NCBI GenBank assembly: GCA_902825965.1
Contig: CADEDA010000001.1
Location: 426,550 to 481,501, forward strand
Source: an uncultured Gemmatimonadota bacterium
GTDB lineage: Bacteria; Gemmatimonadota; Gemmatimonadetes; Gemmatimonadales; Gemmatimonadaceae
Reading direction: 5' to 3'
Length of the DNA: 54,952 nt
Below, piece after piece: positions 18,701 through 26,114 of the stretch. The position numbers and the translations under genes were made by a program. Every line of letters begins with the position of its first letter. Position 1 is the stretch's first letter. The notes beneath the pieces were generated by a model. That model saw only the letters and a program-made list of their open reading frames with translations, had not been told where the DNA came from and did not search any database.

Positions 18701-21509
18701 CGACCTTGTGTGTGCCGCCGCCGGTGGGCGTGAAGTCGCAGCGCACCGGTGTCGCCGCGGTGACCACCGTGCAGCTGCTCACGGTGTCCGTCACCCACTC
18801 GCCGATCATCTGGGCCACACCGTCGCGCTCGCGACGCACCCGGTGCCAGGAGCGTCGGATGAGCCGCGCGGTCACCCGCGCCCCGATCTCCTCGCCACCG
18901 TCGGTGCGGATCGCACGCACGCGCACGGCCTGCGCCACACCCGTGCGCCAGAACCAGTCCGTGCCTTCGGTGCGCGCACCGATGTAGAAGCGCGCCGGAT
19001 GCACCAGCGCACTCGTCACCGCGCCCACCGACTGTCGGTTCACGTCCGTCACCGCCGCGGCCACCACCAGCCGCGCCGCGCCGCTGGCCTCGCGTTGCGG
19101 GACCCGCACCGTGAGGCGGCGCTCCCCGGCGGCGTCGAGTGTATCGACGCCGCTGGCGAAGTTGCCCAGTCCCTCGCCGTTGTCGGCGTTCCAACCCCAG
19201 TCGTTGCGCCCGATCGTCCAGCCGTCGGTGTTCGGAATCCGCAGGTCCCACGGCGACACGTGTTCGAGCCGCGCCTCCCAGTTCACCGCGGCCCGCCCCA
19301 TCGGCGCCCCGAAGAGATAACGCGCCGCGACACGCACCTGCGCGTCCGCACCCGGACCCGCCGGCGGCTGCGCCATGCCGACATCGATCAGGAACTCCGG
19401 CGGACGGAACTCGCCCACGCGGAAGTTGGTGTAGGCCACCGCGCGCCACTGCCCGCGGCGCCACACCTCGATGCTCACCGACTGCGTGCCCACCGGCGCA
19501 GTGGCCGCGAGCGGCAGCGTGAGCTGCGCACTGCCGAACGCACTGAGCGGCATGACACGCGTCAGCGTCTGCTCCCCCTCGCGGTCCCGCACGATCCAGC
19601 GCAGCGAATCACCGGCCGCCGGGGCACGCAACGCACCGAGCGGGCCGCTGCGCACGATCGCCTTGAGGAACACCTCCTCGCCCGGGCGATAGATGCCGCG
19701 CTCGGCGAACACCGCTCCGGCGACGGGGAACCGGTCCGCGCCCCAGGCGGACGCGACCCCGAACGCCCACGAACTCAGGTCCGGGTCGTACTCGTTGACG
19801 GCGACCACCGCCCGGTCCGCGCCCTGGCGTACCACGAGGTAGCCGCCGCTGCTCTCGTCCGGTGCCTCGTCCTCCGCATCCGGCGTCCGGGCGAGCGGCG
19901 CCGCGAACTCCCGCAGCGTCGCCAGCCCCTGTGCATCGCTGCGGGCCGAGGCCAATGGGCGCCCCTGCGCGTTGAACAGCACCACCTCGGCACCGGCGCG
20001 CGGCCGGCCGTCACTCAGCCCGGTGACCCAGACGTAGCCCTCCTGCGCACCCATGCGCGTGGTCACACCGAGGTCGGTGACCTGCACCAGCGCGAGAGGC
20101 GACCGCGAGAGCGCGGAGTCGGGCTTGAGCCCCACACCGCTCACCTTCACGGCGAAGAGCGTCGGCGTGCCCGTCTGTGTCGCATCGGGCAGCGGCATCG
20201 CCAGCCCGGTCAGCGCCCCGCGGTCGCGCGCCGCGCGCACGGGGATGCGGCGCTGCATCGCGCCGGCGGCGACCGAGTCCCACAGGCCTTCATAGCCCCA
20301 TTCGTAGCGCGAGAGGAACTGCGCCTCGAGTCGCGTGGGGATCGGCGCGATGAGGGCGATCAGCGTGTCGGCGTTGCTGTGCTCGATGGGCAACGTGCGG
20401 AATCCCACGCGCTCCACCGTCTGCTTGCCGAACGGGAAGTTGACGTAGGGCTCGAAGCCGGTGGTCGACACCACGCGTGCGGGGACGCGGCCGAGGCGCT
20501 GGCCGAACACGTCACGCAGCGCACTGTCGATGCTGACGGCATACCCGGTGCGCGGTGCGAACTTGCCCTCGAGGCTCCATGCCGTGGACACCGCGCCGCT
20601 GTCGCGGACGGTGAACGGCACGACCGGCGTCACGCGCACGCGGCGCAGGATCTCCCCACCCGACACCGGGTTGTTGAACTCGATCCGGAGTGGTCCGCGC
20701 GGACACCCCGCGTCACCCGCGCACTCCGTCTGCACGAGGCGCAGCGGGCCGTACGTGCGGAACCCCCAGAACTGCATGCCACCCTCACCGCTCGCGGTGA
20801 CCTCCGCCGGCAGCGCGAGCGTGGCGGCGCAATCCAGCGGCAGCGGCGAACGCGGGAACAGCGACAGCACGCGCCGCAACGAATCGCGCGCGGCGTTCCG
20901 CTGCCAGCCGCCCGCGCTGCGCAGCTCCCACCCGTCGGTCGCGGTGATGGCGCGCTGCTCGCCCACGCGCACTGCGATGCGTCGCGGCGCGCAGGGCGCC
21001 ACGATGTCCACGTACGCGGACGTGCCGAGCAGCGCCGCGTCGACGGGCGAGGAGTAGACCACGTCGAATCGCTGCGACGGCGTGGCCACCGTGAACCCGC
21101 CGCCGGCACGCAGCGGCGTGCCGCCCAACAGCCGCGGGCCGCGCACCCGGAACGTGAACACATACGGCTCGGCCAGCGACTCGCCGTCCATCGCCGCGAA
21201 GTCGGTGGTCACCGTGACTGACACCCGCGTGTCCGGCGCCAGCGGTTGGGCCGGACGGAATCGCAGCGTCACGGGATCGCGCCACTCGAACTTCCCGGCG
21301 ATCGCGGGCACGAGACGCATGACCTTGGTGGGATCCACCGAGCGCTCGAGCGAACCGGCCACCGGCCGATCGAAGCTGACGCTGATCTCGGTGTCGCCCT
21401 CGGCCTCGCCGGTCGGGGTCGAGCGGATCACACGCAGCGGGGATGAGGAGGTCGCGAGGACCGTCGCGGCACCGGCCGCGAGCAGGGGCAGGAGGCGGGG
21501 GAGCGTCAT
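15798..21509 (-). CDS. Bacterial alpha-2-macroglobulin (protease trap)
   Basis: 1903 aa, larger than the ~1650-aa E. coli protein. A signal-like hydrophobic N-terminus (PRLLPLLAAGAATVLA) lacks a lipobox Cys, so it may be soluble in the periplasm or N-terminally anchored. Many macroglobulin beta-domains follow; the ERGIYRPGEEVFLKAIVR block is typical of the family. The thioester motif CTEQ is present (Cys1396; bases 17313-17324), preceded by the usual LYPYG, so covalent trapping of proteases is predicted. The bait region cannot be located by eye. Encoded between a secreted creatininase-like gene and pbpC. Confidence 0.95.
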   Translation of the reverse strand: MTLPRLLPLLAAGAATVLATSSSPLRVIRSTPTGEAEGDTEISVSFDRPVAGSLERSVDPTKVMRLVPAIAGKFEWRDPVTLRFRPAQPLAPDTRVSVTVTTDFAAMDGESLAEPYVFTFRVRGPRLLGGTPLRAGGGFTVATPSQRFDVVYSSPVDAALLGTSAYVDIVAPCAPRRIAVRVGEQRAITATDGWELRSAGGWQRNAARDSLRRVLSLFPRSPLPLDCAATLALPAEVTASGEGGMQFWGFRTYGPLRLVQTECAGDAGCPRGPLRIEFNNPVSGGEILRRVRVTPVVPFTVRDSGAVSTAWSLEGKFAPRTGYAVSIDSALRDVFGQRLGRVPARVVSTTGFEPYVNFPFGKQTVERVGFRTLPIEHSNADTLIALIAPIPTRLEAQFLSRYEWGYEGLWDSVAAGAMQRRIPVRAARDRGALTGLAMPLPDATQTGTPTLFAVKVSGVGLKPDSALSRSPLALVQVTDLGVTTRMGAQEGYVWVTGLSDGRPRAGAEVVLFNAQGRPLASARSDAQGLATLREFAAPLARTPDAEDEAPDESSGGYLVVRQGADRAVVAVNEYDPDLSSWAFGVASAWGADRFPVAGAVFAERGIYRPGEEVFLKAIVRSGPLGALRAPAAGDSLRWIVRDREGEQTLTRVMPLSAFGSAQLTLPLAATAPVGTQSVSIEVWRRGQWRAVAYTNFRVGEFRPPEFLIDVGMAQPPAGPGADAQVRVAARYLFGAPMGRAAVNWEARLEHVSPWDLRIPNTDGWTIGRNDWGWNADNGEGLGNFASGVDTLDAAGERRLTVRVPQREASGAARLVVAAAVTDVNRQSVGAVTSALVHPARFYIGARTEGTDWFWRTGVAQAVRVRAIRTDGGEEIGARVTARLIRRSWHRVRRERDGVAQMIGEWVTDTVSSCTVVTAATPVRCDFTPTGGGTHKVEFTATDADGRVATTSFSRWVTGPGFVPWSDESQFKMDLFADKERYDVGDTATVLLAAPFTDAEAWLTVEREQVIEQRRIRITSGSQTIKIPITEAHAPNVFVSIVMVRGRSAAPGSLDDPGRPTMRVGYVELKVTPEVKRLRVALALSKPEYRPGDSAQVSLAVHDQRGRGQRAEVALWAVDEGVLALTGYKTPNPMDLIYEPRGLGLRLASNLVSVTPQVAEGEKGRRAPGGGGGADGSEVLRSRFKTTAFYLGTVATDSSGAATVKAKLPDNLTTFRVMAVAITAGDRFGHAELPMLVTRPVVARPALPRFVRPGDTLSAGTVINRRDGRAVPVNVKAQSQGIRALGPQERTLTLAAGTGSESRFRFIAQPGDSATFRFDVRSGTDVDAVRLSIPVKPDHQARAKTIAGALRDTATIEFQLPANIDPARSRITIAVGPTPAVVMRGIERRFRLYPYGCTEQISSQLHPALALLQTESALSPTEVAQTRAGVARGIGILLSRQRADGGIGYWGSGDWTSPWLSAYAAGAMVEARALGIAVDSAALSRLAEYLRTALRQTPAQQAAALRDWYDARGTRLADQVAAADVLSRLGEPDVAAENELLRSVALMRRADRLRLAETFARREAVSESRRILAPITESVKVEGYVASLPVDSTGWYFRSESRDYAQLLRVLLTVDPESPVLGPLVERLVLIERNPYFSTQDMAYTARALAQFTQAARAQPPRSIVIRSGRRVVAGTTGPLRDTSSAIGPMLGPVNGDTRPLRLSLAATGASALPSFYHVTVTEVPNAPPQRPADAGIQVERWYERFSDGTPITSIAEGELVRVRLRVSTKNLRRFVVLDDPLPAGLEAVDLSLRTETTLGGAPRQLERPSEEEADSDQGTLDSSYGLGRWDSGWWTPWDFREIRDDRVVYSAAVLWAGTWNVSYVARATTPGSFLRLPAQAEEMYNPGVNGRSDGGRFVVTERK

Positions 21510-21557
21510 TCTATAGGATGTGCTGCGCCCCGCGACCCGTCCATACCGCCGGCGTCA

Positions 21558-22388
21558 CTATCTGCGCGCGCGCAGGGCCTCGATCTCGCGGAGCATCCCT
21601 TGCACGGTCGCTTCGACGATCACGCGGCCCTTCTCGCGCGTGGCCAGGGTGGCGTCACCCCAGACGCCGGACGGCGAGTAGGTCTTGCCGTTCCCCGGCG
21701 TTCGCGAAAGCCCCCCGACCCCCTGTGGCGCATCATCCTTCACCGCCTTCGACATGTCCACGCGGTCGGGATACATGTAGAGCATGGCCGAGGTCTCGCT
21801 CTCGTCCGCGTGCGTGCCGCGCAGCTGCTGCGAGACCTGCTTCTCCGCCTCGCCCGCGACCTCGATGATGTTGGTGTACGCGAAGTGGAGACCTTCGGCG
21901 GCGAGGATCTCGGCCGCCGCCGCGAGTGGACGCGCCGTCGAGACGCCTGTGTTCAGGACGTAGAACTTGCGCGGACCGTAGGCCGCCAGGCTGCGCACGA
22001 TGTCCAGCACGAGGTCGCGCGCCGTCTCGAACCGGAGGTGCGTGGAACCCGGGTATTCCACGAAGCTCGGGTAGAAGTGGTAGTTGATCGTGGGGGCGAT
22101 GATCACGTCCGCCGCCTCGAGCACCCGCTGCCGGTAGTACTGGGCCAGCTTGAGGTCGTTGTCGAGCCGGAGATGCGGCCCGTGCTCCTTGGCCTCCGCA
22201 CCCAGCGGGATCACGATCACTGCGTCCGCGGTCAGCCGACGCTCGGCTTCGATCCAGGTGAGGTCGGCGAGCACGGTGCCGCGCGGCGCGACCCGGACGG
22301 CGCCCTGGATCGGCGCCTGGGCCGCAGCCGTCATCGGGGTGCCGAACAGCGCAAGCGCGCACGAGAGTCGGACGAGTCCTGACCGCAT
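21558..22388 (-). CDS. Secreted creatininase-family protein with altered metal site
   Basis: 276 aa. The signal peptide MRSGLVRLSCALALFGTPMTAAAQA implies export. Creatininase-family amidohydrolase blocks are seen: PLGAEAKEHGPHLRLDND (Glu, His and Asp metal ligands) and GTHADESETSAML. The segment that normally reads NGHGGN or NGHYEN is NTGVST here, so one conserved metal-ligand His is missing. Substrate unknown; the family cleaves creatinine, N-formyl or cyclic amides and mycofactocin precursor. ATG at 22388 has GGAG 6 nt upstream and a possible TAACTT -10 at 22417-22422. Probably first gene of an operon with alpha-2-macroglobulin (48 nt downstream) and pbpC. Confidence 0.87.
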   Translation of the reverse strand: MRSGLVRLSCALALFGTPMTAAAQAPIQGAVRVAPRGTVLADLTWIEAERRLTADAVIVIPLGAEAKEHGPHLRLDNDLKLAQYYRQRVLEAADVIIAPTINYHFYPSFVEYPGSTHLRFETARDLVLDIVRSLAAYGPRKFYVLNTGVSTARPLAAAAEILAAEGLHFAYTNIIEVAGEAEKQVSQQLRGTHADESETSAMLYMYPDRVDMSKAVKDDAPQGVGGLSRTPGNGKTYSPSGVWGDATLATREKGRVIVEATVQGMLREIEALRARR

Positions 22389-22416
22389 CGAAGTCTCCGG
22401 GAGGGCGATGGGAGTG

Positions 22417-22422
22417 AAGTTA
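22417..22422 (-). promoter_or_regulatory. Candidate -10 element for the creatininase/alpha-2-macroglobulin/pbpC operon
   Basis: TAACTT on the minus strand, about 30 nt before the creatininase ATG, giving a short leader with a GGAG ribosome site. No good -35 is visible. The same TAACTT word precedes the M28 peptidase gene at 54389. Confidence 0.35.
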
Positions 22423-22452
22423 CGCCCCATCGGCGGCGCGAGCATCCCGCGT

Positions 22453-22481
22453 TTGACCCACCCCCGGGACCCCGTCATCTT
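22453..22481 (+). promoter_or_regulatory. Candidate sigma-70 promoter of proline dehydrogenase
   Basis: TTGACC (22453-22458), 17-nt spacer, CATCTT (22476-22481). Predicted start near 22488, leaving a leader of about 55 nt. It shares the 154-bp divergent gap with the creatininase operon. Confidence 0.45.
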
Positions 22482-22542
22482 TCGCGGTGGCGACACGCTG
22501 CACCCGCGGCGGTGGCGCCCTCCCCCCGACTCGAATCCTCCG

Positions 22543-23469
22543 ATGCCGATCGGTCGTTCCCTCCTGCTCGCTGCCGCCAAGAGCGAGGCACTCAACCAGT
22601 TCGCGCTCAAGAGCCGCGTGGTGAAGCGCGCCACCAAGGCCTTCATGCCGGGCGAGAAGCCCGAGGATGCGCTCGACGCCGGCGCGCAGCTGGTCAAGGA
22701 CGGGCGCCGCATCATCTACACCAAGCTCGGCGAGGCCCTCACGCAGCTGAAGGACGCCGACGCGGTCCGCGACCACTACCTGTGGTTGTTCGATCAGATC
22801 AAGGCGCGCGGCCTCCCGGCACAGGTGAGCATCAAGCCCACGCAGCTCGGCCTGGACCAGTCCGAGTCGGCCTGCCTCGCGCATTGCCTGACGCTCGCGG
22901 CCAAGGCGGAGTCCGTGGGGTCGGCCCTCTGGCTCGACATGGAGGACTCCACGTACGTGGACCGCACGCTGGTGTTGTACGAGGCGGTGAAGGCGAAACA
23001 CCCGAGCACCGGACTCGCGCTGCAGTCGTATCTGTTCCGTACGCCCAAGGACCTCGAGCGCCTGCGGCCGCTCAAGCCGGTGATCCGTCTGGTCAAGGGT
23101 GCCTACGCGGAGCCGGCGAGTGTCGCCTTCCCCAAGAAGGCGGACACCGACGAGGCCTACTATCGGATCGCGGGCACCATGCTCGAGATGGCCAAGACGG
23201 GTGAGTGCACCCCGATCTTCGGCACGCACGACGTGCCCCTCGTCGGTCGCATCATCGCGCGGGCGGAGCAGCTCGCACTCGCCAAGGGGCGCTACGAGGT
23301 CCACATGCTCTACGGCATCCGGAGCAAGGAACAGCAGCGGCTGCGCGCCGAGGGACACGCGATCACCGTGCTCATCAGCTACGGCGACGCCTGGTACCGC
23401 TGGTACATGCGTCGGCTCGCGGAGCGGCCGGCGAACGTCTGGTTCGTCGCGAAGTCGATCTTCGGCTGA
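22543..23469 (+). CDS. Proline dehydrogenase (monofunctional)
   Basis: 308 aa, the size of stand-alone Thermus/Deinococcus-type PRODH rather than bifunctional PutA. It oxidises L-proline to 1-pyrroline-5-carboxylate with FAD, feeding electrons to quinone. Barrel blocks visible: SIKPTQLGLD, LWLDMEDSTYVD, the family-typical IRLVKGAYAEP, HMLYGIR and the C-terminal YGDAWYRWYMRRLAERPAN, whose paired arginines bind the proline carboxylate in the family. The ATG at 22543 begins the family-like leader. No P5C dehydrogenase gene is adjacent; the ALDH homologue at 46518 is P5CDH-like but lacks its Cys. Convergent with the receiver-kinase gene. Confidence 0.94.
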   Translation: MPIGRSLLLAAAKSEALNQFALKSRVVKRATKAFMPGEKPEDALDAGAQLVKDGRRIIYTKLGEALTQLKDADAVRDHYLWLFDQIKARGLPAQVSIKPTQLGLDQSESACLAHCLTLAAKAESVGSALWLDMEDSTYVDRTLVLYEAVKAKHPSTGLALQSYLFRTPKDLERLRPLKPVIRLVKGAYAEPASVAFPKKADTDEAYYRIAGTMLEMAKTGECTPIFGTHDVPLVGRIIARAEQLALAKGRYEVHMLYGIRSKEQQRLRAEGHAITVLISYGDAWYRWYMRRLAERPANVWFVAKSIFG

Positions 23470-23471
23470 CC

Positions 23472-23507
23472 TGCGGCGCGCCATGCGGCGCGCCATGCGG
23501 CGCGCCA
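23472..23507. repeat. 12-bp tandem repeat between convergent genes
   Basis: The unit TGCGGCGCGCCA occurs three times exactly, followed by a degenerate fourth copy to about 23519. It starts 3 nt after the proline dehydrogenase stop, in the 116-bp gap shared with the convergent kinase gene. The repeat at 1-44 has the same period and also sits directly behind a stop codon. The rest of the gap shows no clear terminator. Confidence 0.8.
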
Positions 23508-23585
23508 CGAGGCGTGCCGTCGTGAGGCGCGACTCCGTGGGTGCCGGGTCGGGCGCGCCGGTGCGCGCTGCTCAGGGCGGGACGA

Positions 23586-24791
23586 TCAACTCGCGCGCGC
23601 CAACGCCCCGCGCGCGGGCCGCACGGCCGATTGCGGCATCGGCAGGTCGAGTCGGAACGTCGCGCCGTTGGGGGCCTCGTCGTCGAGCGTGAACGTCCCG
23701 CCCAAGGTGTCGGCCGCCATCGACGCGAAGGCCAGCGCCAGCCCGACCTCGCTCGCGAGCTGCTCGCCGGCCGCGGGTGCCGTGCCCGCCGCAAGCTGAT
23801 CCCGCAGCTCCGCTGCGAGCTCCCCGCCGAAGTCCAGCAGCGTGATGCGCACGAAGGGCGGCGTGTGCGCCGTCACGCGGAGGATCACCGAGGAGTTCCG
23901 CGGCGCACGCTTGAGCGCGAGGGCGAGGAGGTTGTCGATGACGCGCCGCAGCATGCCGGGGTCGAAGCGCACGCGCAGCGGGGATTCGGGTGCGTGCAGC
24001 ACCAGTTGCACCTGCTTGGTGTCGGCCGTGAACTGCTGCGCCTCGATACAATCCCGCACGACGTCGAGCGGATCGCCGTCCTCGTGCTCGGGCAGCAGCG
24101 CGCCGGTGTCGAGCCGGGAGAAGCGGCCCAAGGTGTCGAGGATGCTCTCGATGCGCTGCGCCGCGCCCTGCAGCAACTGCACGCGCCGCTTCGCCTCGGG
24201 GCTGAGCGTGTCACCCGACAGCAGGTCGGCCGCGAGCATGATGGTCGCGAGCGGATTGCCAAGGTCGTGTACGGTGATGGCGGCCATGTCCTGCCGCGCG
24301 CGCAGCGCACGCTCGAGTGCGACGATCGCCTCGTCGGGCGCCAGCGCGGACGCCCGCCGCGGCAGTTCGGTGGCCGAGAGCGGGATGGGCGTGGCCGACG
24401 CCGCCTCGATGATGGGCGCGACACCGGAACGGACGGCGAGCAACTTGGCCTCGAGCACACCGAGGTCCAGCGGCAGGCGCACCAGGTCGCGGACGCCGGC
24501 CCGCAGCGCGCGACGACGCGTCTCGACGTCGCTCGCTGTGAGCATCAGCATCACCGGGATGTGCTTCCACGCCGGATGTGTCGCGAGGCGCTCGACGAGC
24601 GCGAACCCGTCGATGCCGCGCAGCGCCGCATCGACGAGGATGACATCGGGCAGGTGGTGTTCGAGTCGATCGAAGAGGTCGAGCCCGTCCGCGACGTGTT
24701 CGGCGCGCATTCCAAGGGAGTTCGCCACGCGTTCCACCGCGTGGTACGCCATCAGTTCGTCATCGACCACCCACACCACCTCTCGCCGCAT
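23586..24791 (-). CDS. Receiver-histidine kinase hybrid
   Basis: 401 aa, soluble. Residues 1-120 are an N-terminal receiver domain (acidic pair after VVDDE, phospho-Asp54 in VILVDAALRG); the usual conserved Lys is Arg105 (VRLPL). A linker leads to a HisKA-like helix pair with His175 in AAITVHDLGNPLATIM and an ATPase domain (DNLLALALKRAP). The G1 motif DxGxG is LDFGGE, so ATP binding may be weakened. The ATG at 24791 has GGAGG 4 nt upstream and is preferred over the ATG at 24809. No membrane segment: signal input must come through the receiver or a partner. Divergent from tonB across 205 bp. Confidence 0.87.
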   Translation of the reverse strand: MRREVVWVVDDELMAYHAVERVANSLGMRAEHVADGLDLFDRLEHHLPDVILVDAALRGIDGFALVERLATHPAWKHIPVMLMLTASDVETRRRALRAGVRDLVRLPLDLGVLEAKLLAVRSGVAPIIEAASATPIPLSATELPRRASALAPDEAIVALERALRARQDMAAITVHDLGNPLATIMLAADLLSGDTLSPEAKRRVQLLQGAAQRIESILDTLGRFSRLDTGALLPEHEDGDPLDVVRDCIEAQQFTADTKQVQLVLHAPESPLRVRFDPGMLRRVIDNLLALALKRAPRNSSVILRVTAHTPPFVRITLLDFGGELAAELRDQLAAGTAPAAGEQLASEVGLALAFASMAADTLGGTFTLDDEAPNGATFRLDLPMPQSAVRPARGALARAS

Positions 24792-24996
24792 CCTCCCTCC
24801 ACTGAGCATGACACTCGATCAACCGGTGGAGGGAATGAAAACGCGACAGTGACGTGTTTCCAGTCAGTCCGTCACCAAGTGTTAATGCGAGTGATCCCGA
24901 TCCCTCATCCAGCCGCCATGGGGACGTTCGGTTGCCGCGGTATGCTCTTGGCAGGTCAGTCGATAGCAGGCCTCCCATAGCACGCCGAGGTGTCCC

Positions 24997-25716
24997 ATGC
25001 TGGGTCGTCTCCTGGAGTCGCGCCCCGAGCGCAGCCGCACCACCGGTGCCGCCGTCCTGAGCAGCATCATGCATCTCGCGATCATCGGCACCGCGATCGC
25101 GGCGACCGTTGCTGCGCCCCCCGAGCCGGTGTCACCGCCGACGACGCCGAAGGCACCGATCTACATCCCGACCACGGAGCCGACGCCGCCCCAACCCCGT
25201 GCGCCCAGTCGTCCGCGCGCGCCGGAGACGCCGGCCGTGCCGGTCCCGCCGGAAACCCCGGTGGTCCTGCCGCCCACGGACGTCCCCGTCGGACTGCCGC
25301 CGCTGCCGTCGGCGCCATCGCCGTTGCTGGGCGAAGCGGTGATCGGATCGCGCGTCACGACCGGAATCCCCGAAGGACTGGGCGACTCCACCACCACCGG
25401 CCTCATCCCCACGACCGCCTTCGGCAGCGACGAGGTGGAGAAGGTCGCGCGCGTGGTGGGCGCCCAACGGCAGCCGCGGTATCCCGAACTGTTGCGGCAG
25501 CAGAAGCTCGAAGGCGCGGTGCTCGCGAGCTACGTCGTCGGCGTGGACGGTCGCGTCGAACCCGACTCGTACCGCGGGATCGATGCCACGCACCCGCTGT
25601 TCGACATCGCGGTGAAGCAGGCGCTGCTCGCGACGCGCTTCCGGCCGGCCGAGGTCGGGGGGAAGAAGGTCCGTCAGCTGATCGAGCAGCGCTTCGTGTT
25701 CTCACTCACGCGCTGA
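24997..25716 (+). CDS. tonB: TonB-family energy transducer
   Basis: 239 aa. A short cytoplasmic N-terminus is followed by one membrane segment (about residues 18-40, AAVLSSIMHLAIIGTAIAATVAA), a Pro-rich periplasmic stretch of about 70 residues and a C-terminal TonB domain (about 150-239; QPRYPELLRQQKLEGAVLASYVVGVDG is the typical start). It would pass proton-motive energy to outer-membrane receptors. No exbB/exbD or receptor is adjacent. A GAGGTG ribosome site lies about 8 nt before the ATG. The 205-bp upstream gap shared with the kinase holds AT-richer sequence but no promoter I can defend. Confidence 0.9.
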   Translation: MLGRLLESRPERSRTTGAAVLSSIMHLAIIGTAIAATVAAPPEPVSPPTTPKAPIYIPTTEPTPPQPRAPSRPRAPETPAVPVPPETPVVLPPTDVPVGLPPLPSAPSPLLGEAVIGSRVTTGIPEGLGDSTTTGLIPTTAFGSDEVEKVARVVGAQRQPRYPELLRQQKLEGAVLASYVVGVDGRVEPDSYRGIDATHPLFDIAVKQALLATRFRPAEVGGKKVRQLIEQRFVFSLTR

Positions 25717-25722
25717 TGGCGC

Positions 25723-25728
25723 TACATT
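25723..25728 (+). promoter_or_regulatory. Candidate leaderless promoter (-10 TACATT)
   Basis: TACATT ends 6 nt before the ATG of the cupin gene, so transcription would start at or next to the A of ATG. No ribosome-binding site is present in the 18-nt gap after tonB, which supports a leaderless start. Confidence 0.45.
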
Positions 25729-25734
25729 CGGCGG

Positions 25735-26112
25735 ATGACCACTCCATCCGCCGTCACCTTCTCGCGCTGGGAGGAGATCCCGCGCGAGAAGGTCACCGAC
25801 CAGATCTCGCGCCGGCTGATCACCGGGCAGGCCATGATGCTCGCGCACGTCTTCCTCGCCAAGGGCGCGGTGGTGCCCAAGCACCAGCATCACAACGAGC
25901 AGTTCACCTACATCCTCGAGGGCGCGCTGCGCTTCTGGATCGGTGATGACCAGCAGCAGGTGGTGGATGTGCGGGCCGGCGAGGTACTGCACATCCCGTC
26001 CAACGTCTGGCACAAGGCCGAGGCGCTCGAGGACACGCTCGACATGGACATCTTCAGCCCGCCGCGCGAGGACTGGCTGAACCACACCGACAGCTACTTC
26101 CACAAGAAGTAG
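25735..26112 (+). CDS. Cupin-domain protein
   Basis: 125 aa single-domain cupin. Motif 1 (KHQHHNEQFTYILEG: two His, one Glu) and motif 2 (PSNVWHKAEA: His) provide the four usual metal ligands, so a metal-bound beta-barrel is expected. The family includes small dioxygenases, isomerases and sensors; function here is unknown. It is followed 2 nt later by an atypical SDR, suggesting a two-gene unit that handles one metabolite. A leaderless start is suggested by TACATT 6 nt upstream. Confidence 0.9.
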   Translation: MTTPSAVTFSRWEEIPREKVTDQISRRLITGQAMMLAHVFLAKGAVVPKHQHHNEQFTYILEGALRFWIGDDQQQVVDVRAGEVLHIPSNVWHKAEALEDTLDMDIFSPPREDWLNHTDSYFHKK

Positions 26113-26114
26113 CC

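Noticed and set aside
18708-21221. Long plus-strand frame opposite alpha-2-macroglobulin
   Set aside because: No recognisable domain; the minus strand carries an intact thioester motif and macroglobulin domains.
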